Below, piece after piece: positions 45,928 to 56,320 of a DNA stretch of 64,000 nucleotides; position 1 is the first letter of the stretch, and each line of letters begins with the position of its first letter. The notes beneath the pieces were generated by a model. The model was not told the DNA's origin. It saw only the letters and a program-made list of their open reading frames with translations, and did no database searches. The position numbers and the translations under genes are program-made. The DNA is from CAYRNR01 sp964425605. GTDB taxonomy: Bacteria; Myxococcota_A; UBA796; UBA9615; CAYRNR01. The DNA lies in contig CAYRNR010000002.1 of NCBI GenBank assembly GCA_964425605.1, positions 124,001-188,000 of the forward strand, written 5' to 3'.

Positions 45928-47004
45928 ATGCGTGCCATCTACTTCGCGGCGACCATCGGATTTCTGCTGTTCTCGGGAGGCTGTGAGTCTCCGGGGACCA
46001 TCGGAGACGACGACACCATCAATGACGACGACGACGTCCTCGACGACGACGACGACGACGACACCTCTCCACAGACCATCGAGGACGTGTTCGTCCAGGA
46101 AGGGCGGCCCACGGACGTGCTCTTCGTGGTGGACAACTCGTGCTCGATGCAAGAGGAGCAGGCGGCGCTGGCGGGCCACTTCGAGGGGTACTTCCAGCAC
46201 CTGTTCGCCCAGAACATCGACTACCACATCGGCATCACGGTGCTCGACGACTGGGCGACGCAGCCACCCATCGGGCAGCTGTTCGGCCCCACCCCCTACA
46301 TCGATCCCGAGACCCCCGATCCCGTGGACGCCTTTGTCGGCAACATGACCATGGGCGCCGACGGGATGGGCAGCTGCGAGGTGGGACTGGAGGCGACGCA
46401 GCGGGCCGTCACCGCGCCGATGATCGACGGTCCCAACGCGGGCTTCTACCGGGAGGACGCGCGGCTGGCGGTGATCATCGTCAGCGACGAGGTCGACGGC
46501 TGTATCTACGGCTGCGACGGCACCTGCTGGATGCCGTTCCTCAGCTGGTTCACCCTGCTCAAGGACGACAACGAGGAATCGATCCACTTCACGGCCATCG
46601 TCGGCGACGAGGGCATCGGCTGCTCCAGCGACTGGGGCGTGGCCGATTCCGGCGACGGCTATCACGAGGTCATCAACGAGCTCGGCGAGGAGCACGCGCT
46701 CTGGCACAGCATCTGCGAGCAGGACTGGACCCCGGCGATGGACGCGGCCGGCCAGTGGGCGGCTGCCGTACCCACGACGTTCGCGCTCGGCGCGACCCCC
46801 ATCCTCGGCTCGCTCCGGGTGTTCCTCGACCTGGATGGGGCAGAGGGGCCCGACCCCGAGTTCCCGATCTTCGAGGACGACACCTACGAAGAGGCCCACG
46901 CGTTCGTGTACGACGCCGACTCGAACAGCCTGGTGTTCGTCCAGGACACCGCACCGCCCGGGGGGGCGCAGTTGCGGGTGGAGTACGAGGTGGAGGGCGG
47001 GTAG
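45928..47004 (+). CDS. VWA-like lipoprotein with MIDAS motif
   Basis: A 358-residue lipoprotein: lipobox FSGGC (Cys19), Asp-rich linker to residue 45, then a von Willebrand A-type domain. The MIDAS motif is D69-N-S-C-S73 in VLFVVDNSCSM, which binds a divalent metal in adhesion proteins. ARLAVIIVSDEVDGC is the later conserved strand, with Asp as further ligand, and CDGTCW adds possible disulfides. The C-terminus is a beta-rich module. ATG 45928 is preceded by AAAGGGGGGG; upstream in-frame starts would read through the tRNA remnant. Confidence 0.85.
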   Translation: MRAIYFAATIGFLLFSGGCESPGTIGDDDTINDDDDVLDDDDDDDTSPQTIEDVFVQEGRPTDVLFVVDNSCSMQEEQAALAGHFEGYFQHLFAQNIDYHIGITVLDDWATQPPIGQLFGPTPYIDPETPDPVDAFVGNMTMGADGMGSCEVGLEATQRAVTAPMIDGPNAGFYREDARLAVIIVSDEVDGCIYGCDGTCWMPFLSWFTLLKDDNEESIHFTAIVGDEGIGCSSDWGVADSGDGYHEVINELGEEHALWHSICEQDWTPAMDAAGQWAAAVPTTFALGATPILGSLRVFLDLDGAEGPDPEFPIFEDDTYEEAHAFVYDADSNSLVFVQDTAPPGGAQLRVEYEVEGG

Positions 47005-47032
47005 CGCAGAGCCCGGCGAATGTCCGGCTGTC

Positions 47033-49201
47033 TCACTCCACGGTGAATCCTCGGTACCGCAGGTACGCGTCCAGTGGGGCGTCGCGGCCCCGGAAGGCGC
47101 GGTAGGCCTCCGCCGGATCCATGGCGTTGCGCGGGGCAAAGACGAACTCGACGAGCCGAGCCGCCAGCTCCGGGTCGTAGTACCCGCCAGGGGCCTCGGC
47201 AAAGGCCTCGGCGGCGTCGGCCGTGAGCACGTCGGCCCACAGGTACCCATAGTAGCCCGCGGCATACCCCTCGCCGGAGAAGATGTGGCCGAACTGGGGC
47301 GACCGGTGGCGCATCACGATCTCGGAGGGCATGCCCAGGTCCGCGAGGCTGTCGCGCTCGAAGCGGTCCGGGTCCAGGTCCGCGGGATCGGCCGTGTGGT
47401 ACCGCATGTCCACGATGGCGCTGGCCAGGTACTCGGTGACCTCGAAGCCCTGGTTGAAGTTGGCGGCCCGCAGGAGCTTGTCGACCATCTCGGCGGGCAT
47501 GGGTTCGCCGGTCCCGGCGTGCACCAGGTACTGCTGGATGACCCGGTCCGTGGTCAGCCAGCGCTCCAGCAGCTGGGACTGCGTCTCGGTGTAGTCCCCC
47601 ACCCCGCCGTTGAGCGTGGGATAGTCCACCTCCGACGACAGGTAGTGCAGCGCATGGCCGAACTCGTGGAACAGCGTGATGGCGTCGTCCCACGACACCA
47701 GCACCGGCTCCCCCTCGGCCGCTGCGACGAAGTTGCAGTTGTTGGACGCCAGGACGGTCTCGGGGCCGTGGACGGTCGTGTGCCCCCGGTAGCCCGAAGC
47801 CCAGGCGCCGGAGCGCTTGCCCTGCCGGGCGAAGGGGTCGAGGTACCACAAGCCCACGGGCTCGCCGGAGCCACCGCCGGTGACCTCCCAGACCCGCACG
47901 TCCTCGTGGAACACCGGCACGGAGCCGTCGGTCACCTCGGCGAACTGATAGCCGAACAGCTCCCCCGCCACCATGAACATCGCCTCCCGCAGCTCGTCGA
48001 GCTGCAGGTACTGCCGCACCTCGTCGGAGTCCAGATCGTAGCGGTCGCGGCGCACGCGCTCGGCGTAGTAGCGGTAGTCCCACGGCTCGATCCGGATCGC
48101 GGCCCCCTCCTCGTCGGCCAGGGCCTGCATGTCGGCGACCTCCTGGCGCACCGTCTCGAGGGCCATGGGCCACAGGGACTCCATCAGGGCCAGGGCCCGC
48201 TCCGGCGTCCCGGCCATGCGGTTCTCGAGGCGCCACTGGGCGAAGCTGTCGTAGCCCAGCAGGGCCGACCGTTCGTGCCGCAGCCGCAGGATCTCCGCGA
48301 TGACGACGTTGTTGTCGTTCTCGTCGCCGTGGTCACCGCGGTCGTAGTAACAGCGCCACACCTGCTCGCGCAGCTCGCGGTGGTCCGAGAACGTGAGGAA
48401 CGGCGCCATCGAGGACCGCGTGTTGGTCACGGCGTACTCCCCGTCGCGCCCCCGCTCGGTAGCGGCCGTGGCCGCAGCCGCGACAAAGGAGGTGGGCAGC
48501 CCGTCGAGCTGGTCCGCGGTGAGGTAGTGGACGTACGCCTCCTCGTCGGCCAGCACGTTGTTGGCGAACGTCGTGTGCAGCTCGGCCAGGCGGCTCTGGA
48601 TCTCGGCGTACCGCTGCTTGTCGGTCCCCGTCAGCTGGGCACCCTGGCGGGCGAAGCGGTCGTACACGAGCTGGACCAGACGTTGTTCCTCGGCGCCACG
48701 TTGTTGTAGCTCCTCGCTCTGGTGGACCGCCACGATGCGGGCGAACAGCGCGCCGTCTTGGATGATCCGGGTCTGGTAGGCCGAGATCCTCGGGGCCATC
48801 TCCTGCTGCAGCGCCCGGACCTCCGGGGTCGACAGGTTGCTGCTCCAGATCCGGTAGTACACCATGGCCCGCTGCAGCGGCCGGCCCGTGCGCTCCATGG
48901 CCACGATCGTGTTGTCGAAGGTCGGTGCGTCGGGATCGTTCGAGATGTCCGCCAGCTCGGCCAGGTGCAGGGCCATGCCCTCGTCCAGGGCCGCCTCCAG
49001 ATCCCCCAGCTCCATCCGGTCGAAGGCTGGGACGCCCCCCTGGGGGCCCGTCCAGGGTGCGAGCAAGAAATGGCCAGGTCGTGAATCAGTCTGCATGGTC
49101 GATGCCTCCACGGCAGTCTGGGTCGGCGCGGCTCCAGTATGAGCGCAAGACAGCACCAGGGTCAGGCACGACAGGGTCACGAGGCGAGCGCCGATGGGCA
49201 T
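47033..49201 (-). CDS. M3-family oligopeptidase / peptidyl-dipeptidase (Dcp-like), lipoprotein
   Basis: A 722-residue zinc metallopeptidase. The signal peptide ends at LVLSC, so it is a lipoprotein, unlike cytoplasmic E. coli Dcp. The HExxH motif is HEFGHALH at residues 512-519 with catalytic Glu513; the third ligand Glu lies about 28 residues on in YTETQSQLLERW. RQGKRSGAW and FNQGFEVTEYLAS are other M3 signatures. It probably trims short peptides in the periplasm or at the outer membrane. Start ATG 49201. Confidence 0.9.
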   Translation of the reverse strand: MPIGARLVTLSCLTLVLSCAHTGAAPTQTAVEASTMQTDSRPGHFLLAPWTGPQGGVPAFDRMELGDLEAALDEGMALHLAELADISNDPDAPTFDNTIVAMERTGRPLQRAMVYYRIWSSNLSTPEVRALQQEMAPRISAYQTRIIQDGALFARIVAVHQSEELQQRGAEEQRLVQLVYDRFARQGAQLTGTDKQRYAEIQSRLAELHTTFANNVLADEEAYVHYLTADQLDGLPTSFVAAAATAATERGRDGEYAVTNTRSSMAPFLTFSDHRELREQVWRCYYDRGDHGDENDNNVVIAEILRLRHERSALLGYDSFAQWRLENRMAGTPERALALMESLWPMALETVRQEVADMQALADEEGAAIRIEPWDYRYYAERVRRDRYDLDSDEVRQYLQLDELREAMFMVAGELFGYQFAEVTDGSVPVFHEDVRVWEVTGGGSGEPVGLWYLDPFARQGKRSGAWASGYRGHTTVHGPETVLASNNCNFVAAAEGEPVLVSWDDAITLFHEFGHALHYLSSEVDYPTLNGGVGDYTETQSQLLERWLTTDRVIQQYLVHAGTGEPMPAEMVDKLLRAANFNQGFEVTEYLASAIVDMRYHTADPADLDPDRFERDSLADLGMPSEIVMRHRSPQFGHIFSGEGYAAGYYGYLWADVLTADAAEAFAEAPGGYYDPELAARLVEFVFAPRNAMDPAEAYRAFRGRDAPLDAYLRYRGFTVE

Positions 49202-49249
49202 GGGATGGGCCTACTCCGCTTGAATGAAGATCCATAACGCCTCCACATC

Positions 49250-49912
49250 ATGCCGGCTAAGATGGAGCCGTTCCAGACCGAGCATTCATCCCCGGGACAG
49301 ACGATGGCCAACGGTGTTCCCGTCATTCTCGTTCACGGCTACCTGGCGAGCCGCACGCTGATGCTGCCCATGAAGTGGCGACTGCAACGCCACGGCCTCG
49401 ACGCCCACACCGTGGATTCCCCCTTCCTCAACCTCACCGACGTGCACGTCTGCACCCGCAAGATGGCCGACGAGGTCGAGCGCGTCCTGCAGACCTGCGG
49501 GGCGAGTCAGTGCGACCTGGTGGGCGTCAGCCTGGGGGGCTTCATGGCCCTGGAGTACGTCAAGCACATGGGCGGCGCCCCCAGGGTCCGCAAGCTGATC
49601 GCCATCGGGACACCCTTCGCCGGCACATGGGCGTCCGTGCCCGCCGTGGCCACTCTGGGCCTGATCTCGCGGGCCGCCTGGCAGACCATGCCGAGGTCGG
49701 ACTACGTCGAGGAGCTGGCGGAGGGGGATCTGCCCGAGGGCGTCGAGTGCCACTCCATCTATGCCTCGAAGGATCCGGTGGCTCCGGCGAACAGCTGTCG
49801 GCTGGAGGGCGCGAACAACATCGAGGTGACGCCTCGGATGAAGCCGATGACCCACCAGGGTTTGATCCTGCATCCGGAGGTGACGGGGATGGTGGCGGAT
49901 ATCTGCCGGTGA
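49250..49912 (+). CDS. Alpha/beta hydrolase, lipase-like
   Basis: A 220-residue hydrolase resembling small triacylglycerol lipases/PGAP1-like esterases. VPVILVHGYLAS carries the oxyanion hole, and the nucleophile Ser is in the GVSLGG elbow. The Asp is probably in YASKDPVAP, and the His in the MTHQGLILHPEV segment. There is no signal peptide, so it should be cytoplasmic. ATG 49250 or the ATG 12 bases later could be the start. It is divergent from the M3 gene by 48 bp. Confidence 0.85.
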   Translation: MPAKMEPFQTEHSSPGQTMANGVPVILVHGYLASRTLMLPMKWRLQRHGLDAHTVDSPFLNLTDVHVCTRKMADEVERVLQTCGASQCDLVGVSLGGFMALEYVKHMGGAPRVRKLIAIGTPFAGTWASVPAVATLGLISRAAWQTMPRSDYVEELAEGDLPEGVECHSIYASKDPVAPANSCRLEGANNIEVTPRMKPMTHQGLILHPEVTGMVADICR

Positions 49913-49922
49913 GGCCGAGTCC

Positions 49923-50390
49923 CTACTCGTCGTCGTCATCGCCGATGTAGATGATGTAGATCATGATGCCGTGCTCGCCGTCCGCCTCGACCGCTTCGGC
50001 CAGCTCGAGCAGATCCAGCTGGCACGCCTTGATGCTCTGCCCCTCGACCTCCACCTCCCGCGGAACGCCTGTCACCGTGGCCCGGCTCATCAGCTTCCCG
50101 TCCTCGTCGATCTCCTCGACCACCACCCTCGGCGCCGCAGCCCGCCCCGCCAGCGCGGCCGCCCACGCCTCGAGAAGCTCCGCAGACACCTGTCCGTCGT
50201 ACAGCGTCACCGCCCCGGCCTTCTCGTCCACGGCCGCGGCCTCGAACGCCCCGTCCTCTCCCCCCTTGGCCCCCACCGTGATCACGAACTCCTCCGCCTC
50301 CCCCTTCAGCGACTGAGCCATCGCCGTCGGGCAGAGCCCCACCAGGGTGAACAGGGAGATGGCAACGCCGACGATCGTCTTGTGAGTCAT
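49923..50390 (-). CDS. Small exported protein, unknown function
   Basis: A 155-residue protein with a signal peptide (VGVAISLFTLVGLCPTAMA). The mature part is acidic (EEFVITVGAKGGEDGAF, VVVEEIDEDGKLMS) and ends in a hydrophobic IMIYIIYIG followed by DDDDE. No family is recognised. Its 3' end is partly duplicated 577 bp upstream at 50508-50531, suggesting a lost paralogue. It converges on the hydrolase gene. Confidence 0.7.
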   Translation of the reverse strand: MTHKTIVGVAISLFTLVGLCPTAMAQSLKGEAEEFVITVGAKGGEDGAFEAAAVDEKAGAVTLYDGQVSAELLEAWAAALAGRAAAPRVVVEEIDEDGKLMSRATVTGVPREVEVEGQSIKACQLDLLELAEAVEADGEHGIMIYIIYIGDDDDE

Positions 50391-50507
50391 GAATCTTCCT
50401 CGAATGTGAATGCTGGCTCCCACGATTCCAGGATGGCTGGGATGTGAGGGGTGGGCACTCACACGGGGCTCACATGGGCGGAGTCCCCGGGTGGAAGCGG
50501 TCCTCGC

Positions 50508-50531
50508 CGTCGTCATCGCCGATGTAGATGA
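50508..50531 (-). repeat. 24-bp duplicated gene 3' end (paralogue relic)
   Basis: Identical for 24 bases to 49931-49954, which encodes the IYIGDDD end of the 155-residue protein. Here the same frame reads LIYIGDDDGEDRF and stops soon after, with no intact gene upstream. The interval 50391-50569 otherwise shows nothing. Confidence 0.55.
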
Positions 50532-50569
50532 GAGGTGCGACGTGAAAGAGCGCGTCGCGAGACCCGAGC

Positions 50570-53500
50570 TCAGTGGCGGCGGCGGACGGCCAGCAACAGG
50601 CCAAGGAGCGCCACCGCCATCGCCCGGCCGCTTCGGAGGCCGTGGCCCGCGCTGCACTCGCATCCCCCGCCCGTCAGGTCGTCGTCGCCGATCACATCGC
50701 TGCTGTCGTCGTCGTCGTCGTCGCCCGACTCATCGCACTCGTCGGTGTCGCTGTCGTCCACCAGGCCGTCGCAGTCGTTGTCCGCAGCGTCGTCGCACAC
50801 CTCGGCGGCTTCCGGGTGGACGTCGGGATCGGCGTCGTCGCAGTCCTCGCCGTCGGTGCCGCCGTCGAAGCCGTCGCCGTCCACGTCGGTGAGATCGGTC
50901 CCCTCGCAGTCGTCGTCGATACCGTTGTAGGGGATCTCCTGCGCGCCCGGGTTCACGCCGGGATCGGCGTCGTCGCAGTCGTCATCGCAGGTGGAGAAGC
51001 CGTCACCGTCCGCGTCGGCCGGGTCGAGCGCGGCGTCCGTGTCGTCACAGTCACCGTCGCAGGTGGAGAAGCCGTCGCAGTCGACATCGTCGAAGTTCAG
51101 GTCTGCGTCGAGGTCGTCGCAGTCGCCGTCGCACACCAACCAGCCGTCACCGTCCTCGTCGTACTCGTCGGCGGGGAGCGCGCCGTCGCAGTCGTTGTCC
51201 AGGCCGTCACAGAGTTCGGCCGCCCCGGGATAGGTCGCGGGATCCGTGTCGTCACAGTCGCCCTGGCAGGCGTTGAAGCCGTCCGCGTCCAGGTCCGCGT
51301 CCACGTCCTCGTCGACGATCCCGTCGCAGTCGTTGTCCAGCCCGTCGCACTGTTCGGGAGCGCCCGGGTAGGTCGTGGGGTCGGCGTCGTCGCAGTCCGC
51401 ATCGCACAGCCGGAAGCTGTCGCCGTCGGCATCGTCCTCGTCCGCGGGGACCACGCCGTCGCAGTCGTTGTCGAGGCCGTCGCAGAGCTCGACAGCGCCG
51501 GTGAACACGGTAGCGTCGGCGTCATCGCAGTCGCCGTCGCACACGGCCAGGCCGTCGCCGTCGCCGTCGATCAGCTCGTCCGTGGACGGGTCGCAGTCGT
51601 TGTCGAGGCCGTCGCAGACCTCCTCGGCGCCAGGATTCAGGCCAGGATCGAAGTCGTCGCAGTCGCCATCACAGATCGTCCAGCCGTCACCGTCGCTGTC
51701 GGCCGCCTCGTCCGTGGACGGATCACAGTCGTCGTCCAGGCCGTTGCAGATCTCCTCGGCCGCCGGATGGACGGCCGCGTCGCCGTCGTCGCAGTCACCC
51801 GAGCACTCGTCGAAGCCGTCGCCGTCGTCGTCCACCTCCCCGTCGAGCAACACGCCGTCGCAGTCGTCGTCGATGTGGTTGCAGGGGATCTCCACGACCC
51901 CCGGATTGATCGCGGCGTCCGCGTCATCACAATCGCCATCACACTCGTCGAAACCGTCCCCGTCGTCGTCCACCTCGTCGGGGTGCAGGTCACCATCGCA
52001 GTCGTCGTCCAGGTCGTTGCAGGCGACCTCCACTTGCGCAGGATTGACCGCCGGGTCCGTGTCGTCGCAATCGTTGCCGCACTCGTCGTACCCGTCCCCG
52101 TCGTCGTCCACCTCGTCGGGGTGCAGGACGCCGTCGCAGTCGTCGTCCAGCTCGTTGCAGGCGATCTCGGCCACGCCGGGATTGAGCGCCGGGTTGGCGT
52201 CGTCACAGTCCCCCTGGCATTCGTCGTACCCGTCCCCGTCGTCGTCCACCTCGTCGGGGTGCAGGACGCCGTCACAGTCGTCGTCCACGTGATTGCACGC
52301 GGTCTCGAGGGCCGCCGGGTTGACCGCGGCGTCTCCGTCGTCGCAGTCGCCCTGACACTCGTCGAATCCGTCCCCATCGTCGTCCACCTCGTCGGGGTGG
52401 AGGTCGCCATCGCAGTCGTCGTCCACGTAGTTGCAGTCGATCTCCACGACTCCCGGGTTGACCGCCGCGTCGCCATCGTCGCAGTCGTTGTCGCACTCGG
52501 TGTACCCGTCGCCGTCGTCGTCCACCTCGTCAGGGTGCAGGACTCCGTCGCAGTCGTCGTCCACCCCGTTGCAGGCGACCTCACCCGCCCCGGGGTTCAC
52601 TGCGGCGTCCGCGTCGTCGCAATCGCCCTGGCACTCGTCGTACCCGTCACCGTCGTCGTCCACCTCGTCCGGATCGAGTGCCCCGTCGCAGTCGTCGTCC
52701 ACGTAGTTGCAGGCGACCTCACCCGCGCCCGGGTGGATCGCGGCGTCGGCGTCGTCGCAGTCACCCTGGCACTCGTCGTACCCGTCGCCGTCGTCGTCCA
52801 CCTCCTCGTCGTGGAGATNNNNNNNNNNNNNNNNNNNNNNNNNNNNNNNNNNNNNNNNNNNNNNNNNNNNNNNNNNNNNNNNNNNNNNNNNNNNNNNNNN
52901 NNNNNNNNNNNNNNNNNNTCCCCGTCGCAGTCGTTGTCGATGTAGTCGCAGGCCACCTCGGTCGCACCGGGGTTGATCGCAGCGTCGAGTTCGTCGCAAT
53001 CGCCGTCATCGCCGGTGTATCCGTCGCCGTCGTAGTCCAGGCAGCCGATGTCGTACCCCACCGAGGGCGTGAGCGCGAAGCTGGAGGTGACGAAGGTGGT
53101 GTCCCCCGCCACGGTGCCGTCCCAGTTGCCCAGGGTCTCCGCCACGGTGACCGCGCCCGGGCTCTCGTCCATGGCCCAGTGGGCGTACAGCCCCGGCTCG
53201 TAGCCGGACAGCGCGTAGTCCATGGTGCAGGCGATCTCGGCCTCGCTCAACACCACGGACCACACACGCACCTCGTCCATGCGGCCGTCGAACGGGTCGG
53301 AATCGTAGCTCGGCCCGCTGTCGATGTCCGCGCCGATGTGCCACAGGTCGCTGCCGAATCCCGGCGAGGTGGTCACCGCTTCCGACGCGGCCAGGACGCC
53401 GTCGAGGTACAACCTGATCTCCGTGGGTTCCACGACCACGGCCACGTGGATGTCGACGCCCACGCCCGGCGAGTGGGCATAACACAGCGTGTCCACGCCG

Positions 53501-53808
53501 ACGGCTGCGCAGGTCCCTCCCTCGGTGGCGTTGTCGTCCTCGATCTCGATCTGCCACTGCCCGTTCACATAGCCGACGAAGAACGAGTTGATGTACGTCG
53601 CCGGATCGAGCACCTCGAACACCGTGTGGTAGCTGTCCCAGGCATCGCTGTTCAGCCACGCCTCGACCGTGAACGACGTCCCCGGATCGAGCATCCCGAA
53701 CTCGATCGCGTCAGCGTCGCCGTCGAAGCTCGCCGCATTTCCCTGAGCCCAGCCTGTCGCAGGCACACAGACAACCGCCAGAAGCACCGCCAGGACGATG
53801 GATTTCAT
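50570..53808 (-). CDS. LamG-like domain protein with a long MopE repeat array and CxC tail (interrupted by assembly gap)
   Basis: Start is ATG 53808 with signal peptide LAVLLAVVCVPATGWA. A concanavalin A-like/LamG domain follows (FDGDADAIEFGMLDPGTSFT, WHIGADIDSGPSYDSDPFDGRMDEVRVW in parts), often a glycan or cell-surface binding fold. Then come MopE-like repeats, one before the gap and about 14 after it, each with CxGDCDDxD and a DDDCDG-type ending. The protein ends with DDDDDDSSD, GGGCEC, a hydrophobic stretch and RRR. The two parts are in different frames only because the 100-N gap is a placeholder of unknown true length. It is the third protein here with the CxC tail. Confidence 0.82.
52819..52918. 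other. Assembly gap, 100 N
   Basis: Exactly 100 undetermined bases inside the MopE repeat array. The round number indicates a scaffold placeholder, and the repeats explain why assembly failed there. The true length is unknown. Confidence 0.98.
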
Positions 53809-53846
53809 GGGACCTCCTCGACGCATTGTACGCCGGAGGGCCACCC

Positions 53847-54566
53847 TCAAGGATCACCGACATCCAGCGGATGCAGCGTCACCGCCGTGTGGACGCAGCC
53901 GAAGGCCTCGCCGGTCGGGTCATCGATCCACTCATAGTCACCCAGCGGATCGGGCGAGTCGTCGACGCCGTCGAAGACCAGGAAGTCGCTGCCGGTACCC
54001 GTGATCGTCGCATCGAGCATCGCCCCATCGAGGAGCTGCTGCATCGTCAGCGGCGTCGCCACCTGGACCTCGACGTCGAGGTGGGCTTCGAGGAACGAGA
54101 ACGAGGCCGTCATCGTGAACGAATCGACCACGGCACTGCCCGTCAGCGTCGCCGGCAGCTGATCTCCGTCCCCCAGCGCGAGCGGCGGGTCGAGGGTGAT
54201 GGTCCAGCGTTCACCGTCGTTGTTCGTGGACCACCCCGGGTCCTGCAGCCGCAGCTCCAGCACATGCACAGTGCCGTCCGGATCGTTGTCGGCCAGCCAG
54301 AACGTCAGGAAAGCCTCCGAGTCGGACAGCCCCGCCCCGGAACACCCCACCACCTCGCCGTTGACCGCCGTCTCGATCGCCCAGGTGCTGCAGGTGAAGT
54401 CCAGGCCCGTGGCCTCCATGCACTCGTCGAGGGTCAGGGGATCGGGTTCGGTGGTGTCGTCGTCGTCGCCGGTGGTGTCGTCGTCGTCGTCGGTTGGGGT
54501 GGGGGTGGGGCAGCCGCAGAGCCAGACCACGGCGAGGGGGATGGCAAACAGGATCGACGCGCGCAT
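53847..54566 (-). CDS. Lipoprotein with Asp-rich linker, unknown function
   Basis: A 239-residue lipoprotein: WLCGCPTPTPT, then DDDDDTTGDDDDTTE, then a globular part that begins LTLDECMEATGLDFTCS and contains Cys pairs, a beta-rich centre (TVHVLELRLQDPGW, FTMTASFSFLEAHLDVEVQV) and an acidic end. No family is recognised. It follows the LamG gene start by 38 bp on the same strand and may head that transcription unit. Confidence 0.75.
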   Translation of the reverse strand: MRASILFAIPLAVVWLCGCPTPTPTDDDDDTTGDDDDTTEPDPLTLDECMEATGLDFTCSTWAIETAVNGEVVGCSGAGLSDSEAFLTFWLADNDPDGTVHVLELRLQDPGWSTNNDGERWTITLDPPLALGDGDQLPATLTGSAVVDSFTMTASFSFLEAHLDVEVQVATPLTMQQLLDGAMLDATITGTGSDFLVFDGVDDSPDPLGDYEWIDDPTGEAFGCVHTAVTLHPLDVGDP

Positions 54567-54634
54567 GGGGTTTCTCCACGGGGTTGGGGCTCCAGTGTAC
54601 TACTCGCAGGAGGTAGACCAGCGCGTCGGGGACT

Positions 54635-55936
54635 TCACCATGTCAGTCTGTGCGTCCCCCCGATCCTCTTGATCCGCTCTCCATCCACACCGACCTCCCT
54701 CGCAACCGCAGGCCAGGCCGCGACCGCGTCGATCACCTCCGAGAGGATCGCCTCGGCGAGCCCACGCCTGAGCGAAGCCGTCCGTGCTACTGCTCTCAAG
54801 TCCGCCACGCCGAAGCCGTCGCGCTTGCCGTTGACCGTCATCTGGTGGGCGCTGGTCCAGGGACCCTCGCGATTGAAGGCCCACATCACGTCGTACGCCG
54901 GTGCCAGCGACCACCGCCCCTGCTTGTCCATCAGAAAGGCGATGTTCTTGACGTGGTCGTCCTGGTTGCGGGCCACCAGGTTGAAGACCATGCGTCGGAA
55001 CTGCTGCTCGATCTGGGCCATGGGCAGGCCCAATCGGCGCATCACGAGGAAGGCCTGTTCGTAGCCGTGGGCGCCGGGCTGGTTGAAGTCGAGGTGGGCC
55101 AGGGCGCCCAGGGACTGCAGATGCAGCCGCCCGCCGTCAGGGGTCCTGTCGAAGCGGCGGGTCATGAAGTGGCGGCGGTCGCCGTCCTCGAGCAGGCTGC
55201 ATTCGGCCATGAGGATGCCAGCAGCGCGAGCCATCCGGTGGTAGGCGAACTCCACGGCCCCGTACCCCTGGGGATCGGCCAGGTCCCGGTCCCGGTTGTT
55301 CGCCACGCCGTCGAACTTGAGCAACCAGTGGGAGAAGCCGAGAGGTGCGTCCACCTGTCCGGATCGGACCTCGCCGGTGTCGGGATTCCAGGCGATCAGG
55401 GCCTTGGCGCGAGCACCGCCGGCGCTGGTGCCCACCCGCAGCAGGTCGAGGAGCCCTCGGTGAGGGTCACTCTCGGGCATGGACGAGGAGAAGCCGGCTC
55501 GGTCCGAGAGGACACGCGACGCCAGCTTCACCAGCTCGGCCACCTCCAGCAGCTCCGACCGGCCGCGCTCCGGCCCCGTGGCCGGCTCGAAGGACAGAGC
55601 TCCCATGGCGCGATTGCCGAGGTAGCACAGACGGTCGAGGGGGCCGAAGCTCTCGGGCGAGCGGCCCTGACGGGCGAGCCAGGCATCGATCACGGCGTGA
55701 CCGAACCTGTCGGGCAAGGCGTCGGCCAGCATACCCGGCAAGCCAAAAAAGGAGGCCTCGGACAGCCCAGGGAAACGGTGGACCTGCTGCGACAGCGGCA
55801 TCTGCAGCGGCGCCACCTGGATGCCGCTTCGCACGAACGCGCTGTCGAACTCGAAGGACGCCACAGGCTCGCCTTCGGGCCAGGCCACGGCCCCGATGCG
55901 CCTGCCCCAGAGCTTCACCTCGACCACGATCGGCAC
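54635..55936 (-). CDS. hipA: HipA-family Ser/Thr kinase toxin
   Basis: A 433-residue HipA. The characteristic GTSAGGARAK loop is at residues 169-178, catalytic Asp326/Asp327 lie in NQDDHVKN (324-331), and metal-binding Asp349 in APAYD. In E. coli HipA phosphorylates glutamyl-tRNA synthetase, halting translation and producing persistence; here the target is unknown. GTG 55936 starts 3 bases after the hipB stop, whose GGGAGGA serves as ribosome site. Toxin and antitoxin are complete, so the module looks functional. Confidence 0.9.
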   Translation of the reverse strand: MPIVVEVKLWGRRIGAVAWPEGEPVASFEFDSAFVRSGIQVAPLQMPLSQQVHRFPGLSEASFFGLPGMLADALPDRFGHAVIDAWLARQGRSPESFGPLDRLCYLGNRAMGALSFEPATGPERGRSELLEVAELVKLASRVLSDRAGFSSSMPESDPHRGLLDLLRVGTSAGGARAKALIAWNPDTGEVRSGQVDAPLGFSHWLLKFDGVANNRDRDLADPQGYGAVEFAYHRMARAAGILMAECSLLEDGDRRHFMTRRFDRTPDGGRLHLQSLGALAHLDFNQPGAHGYEQAFLVMRRLGLPMAQIEQQFRRMVFNLVARNQDDHVKNIAFLMDKQGRWSLAPAYDVMWAFNREGPWTSAHQMTVNGKRDGFGVADLRAVARTASLRRGLAEAILSEVIDAVAAWPAVAREVGVDGERIKRIGGTHRLTW

Positions 55937-55939
55937 GAG

Positions 55940-56281
55940 CTAGTCCTCCCACGACCACGGCTGGTCTGGCTCGGCATCCCCCTCGGAAGAGGCCCGCTTC
56001 CGCCGGCGGCCATCTCGCACCAGCAGCTCCATGGGCCTCACCCCGGGCTCGGGTACGAGCGCCTCCACCCGATCGAGCAGTCCCAGCGCGCGGAGCACCC
56101 TCAGCAGGCTGACGAGCTGGACGGACGACCCCGCCTCCAGCCGCTGCAAGGTGGGGGTGGACACGCCGGCCTCCCTCGCCAGCCGGGCCTGGGTGACGTT
56201 TTGGTCCAGGCGGTGGCGCTGGAGCCGCCTGCCCAGCTCTTCGAGCACGGTGTCGTCGGCTGTGGTGGGCGAGATCCTCAC
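55940..56281 (-). CDS. hipB: HipB-family XRE antitoxin
   Basis: A 113-residue DNA-binding antitoxin. The XRE helix-turn-helix is LGRRLQRHRLDQNVTQARLA followed by REAGVSTPTLQRLEAGSSV. The C-terminal 30 residues are charged and end in a Trp-rich EPDQPWSWED. GTG 56281 has GGAGA 6 bases upstream; an earlier in-frame TTG at 56320 is less likely. AT-rich DNA just upstream, with AATCA and TGATT arms at 56319-56323 and 56336-56340, may contain its operator inside the radical SAM gene end. Confidence 0.85.
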   Translation of the reverse strand: MRISPTTADDTVLEELGRRLQRHRLDQNVTQARLAREAGVSTPTLQRLEAGSSVQLVSLLRVLRALGLLDRVEALVPEPGVRPMELLVRDGRRRKRASSEGDAEPDQPWSWED

Positions 56282-56320
56282 TGGACATCTCCAATGATGT
56301 GTTGAGTGCTCTTCTGGCAA

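Noticed and set aside
50573..52945. Plus-strand open frame opposite the second MopE array
   Set aside because: Same artefact of GTC/GAC-rich repeats; no start context and no recognisable domain.
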